From Propionibacteriales bacterium (GTDB lineage Bacteria > Actinomycetota > Actinomycetes > Propionibacteriales > Nocardioidaceae), in assembly GCA_026392415.1 (NCBI GenBank), contig JAPLCC010000057.1:1-47384 (forward strand): a stretch of 47,384 bases of DNA, read 5' to 3'. Below, piece after piece: positions 26,812 to 34,376 of the stretch (its first letter is position 1; each line of letters starts with the position of its first letter). The position numbers and the translations under genes were made by a program. Under the pieces are notes generated by a model. It was not told where the DNA came from. It worked only from the letters and a program-made list of their open reading frames with translations, and did no database searches.

Positions 26812-26875
26812 TGTGCACAGTTGAAGCCCGCCTCATCCGGCAGAACTGGCCGGATTGCCTACCCCCGAATAGGCA
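26812..26875. promoter_or_regulatory. Cluster of dyads, probable Lrp operators for hppD operon
   Basis: Three inverted repeats stand in the 118-base Lrp/hppD gap: TGTGCACA (26812-26819); ATCCGGC-N7-GCCGGAT (26835-26855, perfect 7-bp arms); and immediately after it TGCCTA-N8-TAGGCA (26856-26875, perfect). Adjacent dyads about two helical turns apart are what an octameric Lrp protein wraps. The last ends 37 bases before the hppD ATG. Confidence 0.6.
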
Positions 26876-26912
26876 GGTTGTGAGGCTCGGGCCCGTCTGT
26901 TGTGCTGCTCGC

Positions 26913-28118
26913 ATGTCCCTCCAGGAGACCCTCACCAACGAGGAGCGGCTCGCAGAGCTCGACCTCGACACCTTGAAGCAGCTCGTCGGCCTCGTCGAGT
27001 ACGACGACCACGAGGACCCGTTCCCCGTCACCGGCTGGGACGCGGCCGTCTGGTCGGTCGGCAATGCCACCCAGGCCGCCCACTTCTTCATCTCGGCCTT
27101 CGGCATGGAGCTGGTCGCCTACTCGGGTCCCGAGACCGGCAACCGCGACCACGTCGCGTTCGTGCTCAGGAGCGGCGCGGTCCGCTTCGTCTTCAAGGGT
27201 GGTGTCGACCCGAACAGCACGCTGCTCGACCACCACCGCAAGCACGGCGACGGCATCGTCGACATCGCCCTCGAGGTGCCCGACGTCGACCGGTGCATCG
27301 AGCAGGCCCGCAAGGTCGGCGCGAGGATCCTCGAGGAGCCGCACGACCTGACCGACGAGCACGGCACCGTCCGGATGGCCGCGATCGCCACCTACGGCGA
27401 CACCCGGCACAGCCTCGTCGACCGGTCGGCGTACAACGGGCCCTATCTGCCGGGTTACGTCGCCCGGACCTCTGGTTTCCAGAAACGAGAGGGTGCGCCC
27501 AAGAGGCTCTTCCAGGCCCTCGACCACATCGTCGGCAACGTCGAGCTCGGCAAGATGGACGACTGGGTCGAGTTCTATCGCAACGTCATGGGCTTCACGA
27601 ACATGGCCGAGTTCATCGGCGACGACATCGCCACCGACTACTCGGCGTTGATGTCGAAGGTCGTCGCGAACGGCAACCACCGGGTGAAGTTCCCCCTCAA
27701 CGAGCCGGCGATCGCGAAGAAGAAGTCGCAGATCGACGAGTACCTCGAGTTCTACGACGGCCCCGGCGCCCAGCACCTCGCGCTGGCCACCAATGACATC
27801 CTCGACACGGTCGACCGGCTGCGCGCCGAGGGCATCGAGTTCCTCGCCACCCCGGACTCCTACTACGAGGACCCCGAGCTGCGCGCCCGGATCGGCGAGG
27901 TGCGGGTGCCGGTCGAGGAGCTGCAGAAGCGCGGCATCCTCGTCGACCGCGACGAGGACGGCTACCTGCTCCAGATCTTCACCAAGCCCCTCGGCGACCG
28001 GCCCACGGTGTTCTTCGAGTTCATCGAGCGCCACGGCTCGCTCGGCTTCGGCAAGGGCAACTTCAAGGCGCTCTTCGAGGCCATCGAGCGCGAGCAGGAG
28101 CGACGGGGCAACTTCTGA
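26913..28118 (+). CDS. hppD: 4-hydroxyphenylpyruvate dioxygenase
   Basis: A 401-residue Fe(II) dioxygenase converting 4-hydroxyphenylpyruvate to homogentisate, the entry step of tyrosine breakdown. It has two vicinal-oxygen-chelate halves. The metal ligands are visible: His near 205 (FQALDHIVGNV), His near 288 (AQHLALAT) and Glu near 369 (VFFEFIERHG). Other family hallmarks are GGKNFKALFEAIE-like GKGNFKALFEAIEREQ at the C-terminus and EYLEFYDGPG. ATG at 26913 was chosen over further upstream in-frame codons because those bases hold the operator dyads and -10 of the divergent gene. It is first in an operon of five overlapping genes. Confidence 0.97.
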   Translation: MSLQETLTNEERLAELDLDTLKQLVGLVEYDDHEDPFPVTGWDAAVWSVGNATQAAHFFISAFGMELVAYSGPETGNRDHVAFVLRSGAVRFVFKGGVDPNSTLLDHHRKHGDGIVDIALEVPDVDRCIEQARKVGARILEEPHDLTDEHGTVRMAAIATYGDTRHSLVDRSAYNGPYLPGYVARTSGFQKREGAPKRLFQALDHIVGNVELGKMDDWVEFYRNVMGFTNMAEFIGDDIATDYSALMSKVVANGNHRVKFPLNEPAIAKKKSQIDEYLEFYDGPGAQHLALATNDILDTVDRLRAEGIEFLATPDSYYEDPELRARIGEVRVPVEELQKRGILVDRDEDGYLLQIFTKPLGDRPTVFFEFIERHGSLGFGKGNFKALFEAIEREQERRGNF

Positions 28119-29326
28119 TGGCCCACTACCAGCGGATCGGGAACGTGCCGCCGAAGCGGCACACGCAGCACCGCGCCCCCGACGGCTCCCTCTACTTCGA
28201 GGAGCTGATGGGCGAGGAGGGCTTCTCGTCGGACTCCTCCCTGCTCTACCACCGGCACATCCCGTCGGCGCTCGTCGAGGCCCGCACCTGGGACCTGCCC
28301 GACCAGAGCACGACACCCAACCACCCGCTGATCCCCCGACACCTGACGTTGCACGGGCTCTTCGGCGATGATTGGCAGGGCATCGACGCGGTCAACGGGC
28401 GACGTCTGGTGCTCGGCAACGGTGACGTCCGGATCAGCTACGTCGTGTGCGGAGCCGCTTCTCCGCTCTACCGCAACGGCATCGGCGACGAGTGCGTCTA
28501 CGTCGAGTCCGGAACGGGCGTCGTCGAGACGGTCTTCGGTGCGCTGGAGGTCGGCGAGGGCGACTACGTGATCCTCCCCCGGGCCACCACCCACCGTTGG
28601 GTGCCGACGGGCCGCGAGCCGCTGCGGCTCCATGTCATCGAGGCGAACAGCCACATCGGGCCGCCGAAGCGCTACCTCTCGAAGTTCGGGCAGCTGCTGG
28701 AGCACGCGCCGTACTGCGAGCGCGACCTGCGGGTGCCGACCGACTTGCTCCTCGCCGACGCCGCGACCGACGAGCAGGTGGAGGTCTTCATCAAGCACCG
28801 TGGCAACGGCCCCGGCGGCATCGCCGGCACCGTGCACGTGCTGCCGCACCACCCGTTCGACGTGGTCGGCTGGGACGGTTGCCTCTACCCCTACGTCTTC
28901 AACGTCGCCGACTTCGAGCCGATCACCGGTCGCGTGCACCAGCCGCCGCCGGTGCACCAGGTCTTCGAGGGCAACAACTTCGTGATCTGCAACTTCGTGC
29001 CCCGCAAGGTCGACTACCACCCGCTGTCGATCCCGGTGCCCTACTACCACTCGAACGTCGACTCCGACGAGGTGATGTTCTACGTCGCCGGCGACTACGA
29101 GGCCCGCAAGGGATCGGGCATCGGCCCCGGCTCGATCAGCCTGCACCCGGGCGGCCACGCGCACGGTCCGCAGCCGGGTGCCTACGAGAAGTCGATCGGC
29201 GTGGAGTTCTTCGACGAGCTCGCCGTCATGGTCGACACCTTCCGGCCGCTCGAGCTCGGCGAGGCCGGCACCGCGTCGGACGACGGGGTCTACCTCACCT
29301 CGTGGGTCCGGGGAGACCAGGCATGA
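28118..29326 (+). CDS. hmgA: Homogentisate 1,2-dioxygenase
   Basis: A 402-residue cupin-fold Fe(II) dioxygenase that opens the homogentisate ring to maleylacetoacetate. Family features seen are the Phe/His-rich N-terminus (YQRIGNVPPKRHTQH), GDYVILPRATTHRWVPTG, the metal-site region NNFVICNFVPRKVDYHPLSIPVPYYHSNVDSDEVMFYV with clustered His and Glu (about residues 286-325), and SISLHPGGHAHGPQPGAYE with further His. It is shorter than the human or Pseudomonas enzyme (about 430-445) but of normal actinobacterial size. Its ATG shares a base with the hppD stop and its stop overlaps the next ATG by four bases. Confidence 0.96.
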   Translation: MAHYQRIGNVPPKRHTQHRAPDGSLYFEELMGEEGFSSDSSLLYHRHIPSALVEARTWDLPDQSTTPNHPLIPRHLTLHGLFGDDWQGIDAVNGRRLVLGNGDVRISYVVCGAASPLYRNGIGDECVYVESGTGVVETVFGALEVGEGDYVILPRATTHRWVPTGREPLRLHVIEANSHIGPPKRYLSKFGQLLEHAPYCERDLRVPTDLLLADAATDEQVEVFIKHRGNGPGGIAGTVHVLPHHPFDVVGWDGCLYPYVFNVADFEPITGRVHQPPPVHQVFEGNNFVICNFVPRKVDYHPLSIPVPYYHSNVDSDEVMFYVAGDYEARKGSGIGPGSISLHPGGHAHGPQPGAYEKSIGVEFFDELAVMVDTFRPLELGEAGTASDDGVYLTSWVRGDQA

Positions 29327-30060
29327 TCCCGCTCCTGCTCGACGACGCCGCCGTCTTCCCGCCCGGCAACCTGCCGCTCGCCGAAGCGGTCGCCGCCCAC
29401 CGCCACCACCGCACGAGCTGGTACGCCGACCTGGTCGGTCCGCTGGTGGTGCCCGCGTCCGCGCTTCCCGAGCTCGCCGGGTCGGGCCCGCTCGAGGTCG
29501 CGGTCGTCGTACCGACGGCTGCCGCAGCCGCGGCCGCACTGACGGCTGCGCCCGAGGGCATCCGGATCGTGGCGCTCGAGATCACCGACGCGACGGTCGC
29601 CGAAGTGCGCGCTGCCATCGGCGAGCCCGCCGATGTGACGGTCTTCGTCGAGATCCCCCGCGACGACCGCCGCGACGCGCTGATCGCCGGCCTGGCCGGG
29701 ACGCCGTACCTCGCGAAGCTGCGGACGGGCGGCGTCCGTGCGGACCTGTATCCCGACGAGGCAGAGCTCGCTGCCACCGTGGAGGCCCTCAGCGCCGCCG
29801 GCGTGCCGTTCAAGGCGACGGCAGGGCTGCACCACGCGCTGCGCAACAGCGACGCCGACACCGGCTTCGAGCAGCACGGCTTCCTCAACCTGCTCGCGGC
29901 AACCGATGGCTCGCATGCCGCCACCGTGCTCGCCGTACGCGATCTCCGGGACCTGCCGGACCTGCCGACGACCTCGCTGCTGCGCTCCATCGGCACCTGC
30001 AGCATCACCGAACCGATCGACGAACTGACCGCCCTCGGTCTCCTGGAGCTCACCCCGTGA
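29323..30060 (+). CDS. Conserved protein of unknown function inside the tyrosine operon
   Basis: A 245-residue protein I cannot assign to a named family. ATG at 29323 overlaps the hmgA stop (ATGA), and its own stop overlaps the fahA start (GTGA), so it belongs to the pathway operon. It starts MIPLLLDDAAVFPPGNLPL and has alternating strand/helix units suggestive of a beta/alpha barrel: LEVAVVVPTAA, GIRIVALEITD, DVTVFVEIPRDDR, YLAKLRTGG (about residue 130) and VPFKATAGLHHALRN (about 165), with GFEQHGFLNLLAAT after. The K-x-R-T-G-G and F-K-A-T-A-G-L-H-H segments look like active-site loops. No signal peptide or membrane segment. Because gene order follows pathway order, a maleylacetoacetate isomerase role is a testable guess; a barrel aldolase- or isomerase-like enzyme is equally possible. 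Confidence 0.85.
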   Translation: MIPLLLDDAAVFPPGNLPLAEAVAAHRHHRTSWYADLVGPLVVPASALPELAGSGPLEVAVVVPTAAAAAAALTAAPEGIRIVALEITDATVAEVRAAIGEPADVTVFVEIPRDDRRDALIAGLAGTPYLAKLRTGGVRADLYPDEAELAATVEALSAAGVPFKATAGLHHALRNSDADTGFEQHGFLNLLAATDGSHAATVLAVRDLRDLPDLPTTSLLRSIGTCSITEPIDELTALGLLELTP

Positions 30061-31223
30061 ATGACCTGAACGACCTGTACGGCGTCACCAACCTCCCCTA
30101 CGGCGTCTACTCCGCCGCGGGCTCGACACCCCGCTGCGCGACGCGCTACGGCGACCAGGTGCTCGACCTGGCTCTCCTGCTCGAGGACGACGTGTTCGCC
30201 GCGCCGAGCCTCAACGCGTTCATGGCGCAGGGCAAGCAGCGCTGGGACGAGGTCCGCGCCGCGCTGACCGACCGCGTCCGCGGCCCGCTCCCCCAGGGCT
30301 GCGCGCACCACGTCGACGACGTGACGATGCACCTGCCGTTCGAGGTCGCCGACTACGTCGACTTCTACGCCTCCGAGCACCACGCCTCCAACCTCGGCCG
30401 GCTGTTCCGTCCCGACAACCCGGACCCGCTGCTGCCGAACTGGAAGCACCTGCCGGTCAGCTACACCGGTCGGGCCGGATCGGTCGTGGTGTCCGGCACC
30501 GACATCGTGCGACCGTCCGGCCAGCGGAAGGCCCCCACCGAGACGGCGCCGACCTTCGGTCCCTCGCTGCGTCTCGACATCGAGGCCGAGCTCGGCTTCG
30601 TGGTCGGCACCGGCAACCCGATGGGCACCCCGATCCCGGTCGACCAGGCAGCCGACCACATCTTCGGCGTCGCCCTGTTCAACGACTGGTCGGCGCGCGA
30701 CATCCAGGCCTGGGAGTACGTCCCGCTCGGCCCGCACCTGGGCAAGTCGTTCGCCTCGACCATCGCACCGTGGATCGTCCCGTTGGCCGCGCTCGACGCC
30801 GCGCGCGTCAGCACCCCGGTGCAGGAGCCGACGCCGCTGCCCTACCTCGCGATGGACCCTGCGTGGGGACTCGACATCGACCTGGAGGTCGCGTGGAACG
30901 ACGACGTGGTCGCCCGGCCGCCGTACTCCTCGATGTACTGGTCGCCCGCACAGATGCTCGCCCACCTGACGGTCAACGGTGCGCCCACACGCACCGGCGA
31001 CCTGTTCGCCTCCGGCACCATCTCCGGCCCTGACCTCGACCAGGTCGGCTCGCTGATCGAGCTGGGCAAGGGCTTCCTCGAGGACGGCGACGAGGTCGTC
31101 CTCCGCGCCAGCGCCCCCGGCGCCGACGGCACCCGCATCGGCTTCGGTGAAGCCCGTGGCCGCATCAGGTCTCGAGACGGTCGCTCCGCGACCTCCTCGA
31201 CCAACGAGAAGGAATCACGATGA
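30057..31223 (+). CDS. fahA: Fumarylacetoacetase
   Basis: A 388-residue hydrolase splitting fumarylacetoacetate to fumarate and acetoacetate, the last step. It has the N-terminal SH3-like domain (to about residue 105) and the FAH catalytic domain: DYVDFYASEHHASNLGRLFRP with the catalytic His and metal Asp, PTFGPSLRLDIEAELGFVVG with the metal Glu residues, and FNDWSARDIQAWEYVPLGPHLGKSFAST with the metal Asp and catalytic Lys. The start is GTG at 30057, overlapping the upstream stop; an ATG at 30061 is out of frame and stops at once. After the family end GFGEARGRI the last 20 or so residues (RSRDGRSATSSTNEKESR) are encoded by a REP-like palindrome, so this tail is probably acquired. Confidence 0.96.
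   Translation: MNDLNDLYGVTNLPYGVYSAAGSTPRCATRYGDQVLDLALLLEDDVFAAPSLNAFMAQGKQRWDEVRAALTDRVRGPLPQGCAHHVDDVTMHLPFEVADYVDFYASEHHASNLGRLFRPDNPDPLLPNWKHLPVSYTGRAGSVVVSGTDIVRPSGQRKAPTETAPTFGPSLRLDIEAELGFVVGTGNPMGTPIPVDQAADHIFGVALFNDWSARDIQAWEYVPLGPHLGKSFASTIAPWIVPLAALDAARVSTPVQEPTPLPYLAMDPAWGLDIDLEVAWNDDVVARPPYSSMYWSPAQMLAHLTVNGAPTRTGDLFASGTISGPDLDQVGSLIELGKGFLEDGDEVVLRASAPGADGTRIGFGEARGRIRSRDGRSATSSTNEKESR
31167..31203. repeat. REP-like palindromic element inside the 3' end of fahA
   Basis: A 37-base element with a central hairpin GGTCGC (31179-31184), loop TCC, GCGACC (31188-31193), flanked by GGTCTCGAGAC on the left and TCCTCGACCA on the right, which pair imperfectly. From memory, close versions are scattered widely in Nocardioides-type genomes, usually between genes; I cannot check the copy number. 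Only this copy was noticed in the window, and it is translated. Confidence 0.6.
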
Positions 31224-32458
31224 AGGAACTGCTCGACCGCTTCGAGGCCAAGGCCCCCGAGATCGTCTTCGAGTGGCACGACGCCGAGACCGACGCGAAG
31301 GGCTGGGCGGTCATCAACTCGCTGCGCGGCGGCGCGGCCGGCGGCGGCACCCGGATGCGCGTCGGCCTGGACCGCCGCGAGGTCGAGTCGCTCGCGAAGA
31401 CCATGGAGGTCAAGTTCACCGTCTCCGGTCCGGCCATCGGTGGCGCCAAGTCCGGCATCGACTTCGACCCGAACGACCCGCGCCGCGAGGGCGTGCTGGC
31501 GCGCTGGTTCAAGGCACTCGCGCCCCTGTTGAAGACCTACTACGGCACCGGCGGCGACATGAATGTCGACGAGATGCACGACGTGATCCCGCTGACCGAG
31601 CGCTACGGCCTCTGGCACCCGCAGCAGGGCATCGTCAACGGCCACTTCGCCGCCGACGAGCGTGAGCTCGTGCAGCGCGTCGGGATGCTCCGCCTCGGGG
31701 TGTCCAAGGTCGTCGAGGACCCGCGCTACACGCCGGACCGTGAGGCGAAGTACACGATCGCCGACCTGGTCACCGGCTGGGGCGTGGCCGAGTCGGTCGT
31801 CCACTACTACGCGACCTACGGCGCCGCCGAGGGCAAGTCGCTCGAGGGCAAGCGCGTGATCGTCCAGGGCTGGGGCAACGTCGGCTCCGCGGCGGCGTAC
31901 TACCTGTCCGAGGCGGGTGCCCGCATCGTCGGCATCATCGACCGCAACGGTGGCCTGATGAACGCCGAGGGTTTCACCCGCGCGGAGGTGCACGACCTCT
32001 TCGTCAACAAGCAGGGCAACACGCTGGTCGCCGACGACCTGATCGGTTTCGACCAGCTGGACGACGCGATCTGGGACATGGACGCGGAGATCTTCCTCCC
32101 GTGTGCCGGGTCTCGCCTGGTCACCGTCGAGCACGTGAAGCGGATGGTGTCGTCCGGCCTGGAGCTCATCTCCGCCGGTGCCAACGTGCCGTTCGCCGAC
32201 CCGGAGATCTTCTACGGCTCGACCTACGAGTTCGCCGACCAGCACGTCGCGGTGATCCCCGACTTCATCGCGAACTGCGGCATGGCGCGCACCTTCACGA
32301 TGCTGATGGAAGGCATTGCCGAGGTGTCCGACGAGGCCATCCTCGGCGACGTTTCACGGACGATCCGGACCGCGCTGGAGAAGTGCCACGAGCGCTCCCC
32401 GCACCCGACGCTGGTCGCGGCCACCGCTCTGGAGATCGCGCTGGACCAGCTGGTCTGA
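31220..32458 (+). CDS. Glu/Leu/Phe/Val-type amino-acid dehydrogenase
   Basis: A 412-residue NAD(P)-dependent amino-acid dehydrogenase performing oxidative deamination. The N-terminal substrate domain has GGGTRMRVGLDRREVESLAKTM and the catalytic lysine segment GPAIGGAKSGIDFDP (about residues 71-85), with GTGGDMNVDEMHDVIP following (Asp). The C-terminal Rossmann domain has VIVQGWGNVGSAAAYYLSEAGARIVGIIDRNG (about 214-245). The substrate, whether Glu, Leu, Phe or Tyr, cannot be told by eye. It is the last gene of the operon, its ATG overlapping the fahA stop. Deaminating tyrosine to 4-hydroxyphenylpyruvate would feed HppD and replace the missing aminotransferase; that is an inference from position. 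Confidence 0.92.
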   Translation: MKELLDRFEAKAPEIVFEWHDAETDAKGWAVINSLRGGAAGGGTRMRVGLDRREVESLAKTMEVKFTVSGPAIGGAKSGIDFDPNDPRREGVLARWFKALAPLLKTYYGTGGDMNVDEMHDVIPLTERYGLWHPQQGIVNGHFAADERELVQRVGMLRLGVSKVVEDPRYTPDREAKYTIADLVTGWGVAESVVHYYATYGAAEGKSLEGKRVIVQGWGNVGSAAAYYLSEAGARIVGIIDRNGGLMNAEGFTRAEVHDLFVNKQGNTLVADDLIGFDQLDDAIWDMDAEIFLPCAGSRLVTVEHVKRMVSSGLELISAGANVPFADPEIFYGSTYEFADQHVAVIPDFIANCGMARTFTMLMEGIAEVSDEAILGDVSRTIRTALEKCHERSPHPTLVAATALEIALDQLV

Positions 32459-32464
32459 TCGCCG

Positions 32465-32492
32465 GCTGCCGCGCCCTCAGCGGCGCGGCAGC
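32465..32492. terminator. Hairpin between convergent genes
   Basis: A perfect 11-bp stem (GCTGCCGCGCC / GGCGCGGCAGC) with a 6-base loop. It overlaps the last codons of the leftward LtaS-like gene and sits 7 bases past the rightward dehydrogenase stop. It could end transcription from both sides, though there is no T-run. Confidence 0.55.
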
Positions 32493-34324
32493 GAGCGGAC
32501 GTAGGCGTCGGAGAGATCCATCAGGTCGAGCACGTAGTCGTAGTCGTCGCGCAGCCCCTCGATCGGGTACGACGACCCGTCGGCCATCGACGTCGCCGAG
32601 CCGTCGTCGAACCCGCGACCGGGCGCGAAGATGGCGTCGTCATTGATGAAAGTGCCCGTGGGTGCGTGGAATCGCTCGCCGAACGCGTGCCCCCCGGTGT
32701 TGAGCAGGTCGACGCCGAACGAGACGAACCGCTCCTCGGCGAGCGAGACGCCGAGCAGGTTGGCGATCGTCGGCAGGATGTCGACCTGGGATGCGACGTG
32801 CTCGCTGCGGAACGCCTCCCCACCGGGCACGTGGATCACCAGCGGCGTGTTGAACCGGCGCTCGAAGCTGTAGTCGGGGTCGAGCGCCTTGACCCCGGCG
32901 ACGGTGTCCTTGTCGTTGAGGCCGGCGTGGTCGCCGTACGCGACGAACATGCTCTTGTCCCACAGCCCGGTCGTCCGGAGCGCGCGAACGAGAAGGCCGA
33001 GCGCATGGTCCGCGTAGTTCTGCGCCTGGAGGTAGTCGCCGACCTCCGTGCCCTGCAGGTGGGACGGGAGTCGCAGCCGCACCTTGTCGGCGGGCACCTT
33101 GAACGGGCCGTGGCCGGACGCCGTGACGAGCTGGGCGTAGAACGGGCGACCGGTGGCGTCCAGCTCGAGGAACCGCAACAGCGATCGGCCGTAGAACTCC
33201 TCGTCGGAGACGCCCCAGTAGTTGAACTTCGGACCGGGGAAAGCGTCCTTCTCGTGCCAGCGGTCGAAGCCCACCGCCCGGAACAGGTCGTCGTGGTCCC
33301 AGAACTTCGCCCAGTTCACGTTGAACGTCTCCGAGACGTAGCCCCGCGGACGCAACAGCTTCGGCAGGCTCGGGATGTCGCGGTCGCCGTACCCGGTGGA
33401 CATCGCGACGTCGCCGACCGGATAGATCGACGTGTTGGAGATGAACTCGGCATCGACCGTGTTGCCCTTGCCGATCTGCTGGAAGTGGTGCGGGAAGTAG
33501 TAGCTCTCGCCGACCAGGTCGTTCAGGTGGGGCGTCACCTCCTGGCCGTCGACCTCCAGGCCGATGACGAACTCCTGCATCGACTCCAGCTGCACCACGA
33601 TCAGGTTCTTGCCCTCGGCGGCACCGAAGCCGCGGGCCCGGTCCGGGTCCGTCAGCGTGGTGTGGTTCGTGGCCTTGAGCTCGGCCACCTGGTCGTACGC
33701 CGTCGCGAGGTCCAGCGTCCCCTGCTGCTGGAGCGAGCGGATCAACGCATCGGCCTCGTAGCCGAGCACCCCGAACTGCTCGGCACGGTACTGCTCGTTG
33801 CGGACGTCGAGGCCGCTGTGGAGCACCAGGGCGGTGATCAGGGTGCCGGTCACCACCAGCCCGCCGAGCCGACGCAGTCGTTGTCCACGGACGTGGGTTC
33901 TCGGCGGCAGCCAGCGTTCGCCGTGCAGGAGCAGGCCGACGGCCGGCGCGAAGGCGAGGTCGACGTAGAAGAACACCAGGCGCCAGTCCAGCAGGCCCGT
34001 GATGCTGCCGCGGACGTCGTCGGCCTGGTCGGCCTCGGCGAGCGCGGTGAAGGTGGGCAGGGTCTGGTAGTAGCCGTAGTAGAGGACCGCGACCGTGAGG
34101 AAGACACTGACCGCCGCGTTGAGCGACCAGAGCGCCGGGGAGGTGGCCGGCCCCGGCGCCAGCAACGCGACGAGACCGACGAGCACCGCAGCCGCGGCGA
34201 TGTCGGCGAGCACCATGGCCGGCGCAGGGACACCGAAGACGAGCAGCCGGAACAGCAACAGCTTCGCCACCAGCAGGGCGAGGATCAGGCGCACCGGCCG
34301 GGGGCGCCGGAGTGTCTCGGCCAT
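32477..34324 (-). CDS. LtaS-like membrane phosphoglycerol transferase (sulfatase fold)
   Basis: A 615-residue protein like lipoteichoic acid synthases. Residues 1-175 hold about five membrane helices (LILALLVAKLLLFRLLVFG, then VLVGLVALLAPG, AAVSVFLTVAVLYYGYY, LGGLVVTGTLITALVLH). The extracellular catalytic domain (about 220-600) has NLIVVQLESMQEF with the metal Glu, GKGNTVDAEFISNTSIYP with the candidate nucleophile Thr, and FVAYGDHAGLND with the metal Asp/His pair. LtaS enzymes polymerise glycerol-phosphate from phosphatidylglycerol onto a glycolipid. This could be a lipoteichoic-acid synthase or a related phosphoglycerol or phosphoethanolamine transferase acting on surface glycans. ATG at 34324 follows a leaderless -10. 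No partner genes are adjacent. Confidence 0.88.
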   Translation of the reverse strand: MAETLRRPRPVRLILALLVAKLLLFRLLVFGVPAPAMVLADIAAAAVLVGLVALLAPGPATSPALWSLNAAVSVFLTVAVLYYGYYQTLPTFTALAEADQADDVRGSITGLLDWRLVFFYVDLAFAPAVGLLLHGERWLPPRTHVRGQRLRRLGGLVVTGTLITALVLHSGLDVRNEQYRAEQFGVLGYEADALIRSLQQQGTLDLATAYDQVAELKATNHTTLTDPDRARGFGAAEGKNLIVVQLESMQEFVIGLEVDGQEVTPHLNDLVGESYYFPHHFQQIGKGNTVDAEFISNTSIYPVGDVAMSTGYGDRDIPSLPKLLRPRGYVSETFNVNWAKFWDHDDLFRAVGFDRWHEKDAFPGPKFNYWGVSDEEFYGRSLLRFLELDATGRPFYAQLVTASGHGPFKVPADKVRLRLPSHLQGTEVGDYLQAQNYADHALGLLVRALRTTGLWDKSMFVAYGDHAGLNDKDTVAGVKALDPDYSFERRFNTPLVIHVPGGEAFRSEHVASQVDILPTIANLLGVSLAEERFVSFGVDLLNTGGHAFGERFHAPTGTFINDDAIFAPGRGFDDGSATSMADGSSYPIEGLRDDYDYVLDLMDLSDAYVRSLPRR

Positions 34325-34331
34325 GGACGAA

Positions 34332-34337
34332 AACCTA
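34332..34337 (-). promoter_or_regulatory. -10 box of a leaderless promoter (LtaS-like gene)
   Basis: On the minus strand TAGGTT is followed by 7 bases and ATG at 34324, with no ribosome site in between. Confidence 0.5.
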
Positions 34338-34376
34338 ACCCGGTCCGAGCGACTGCGGATCCCTTTTGGGTCGGCT

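Noticed and set aside
26811..26912. Longer hppD start upstream of 26913
   Set aside because: The extra residues are not family-like, and the bases hold the operator dyads and promoter region of the divergent Lrp gene.
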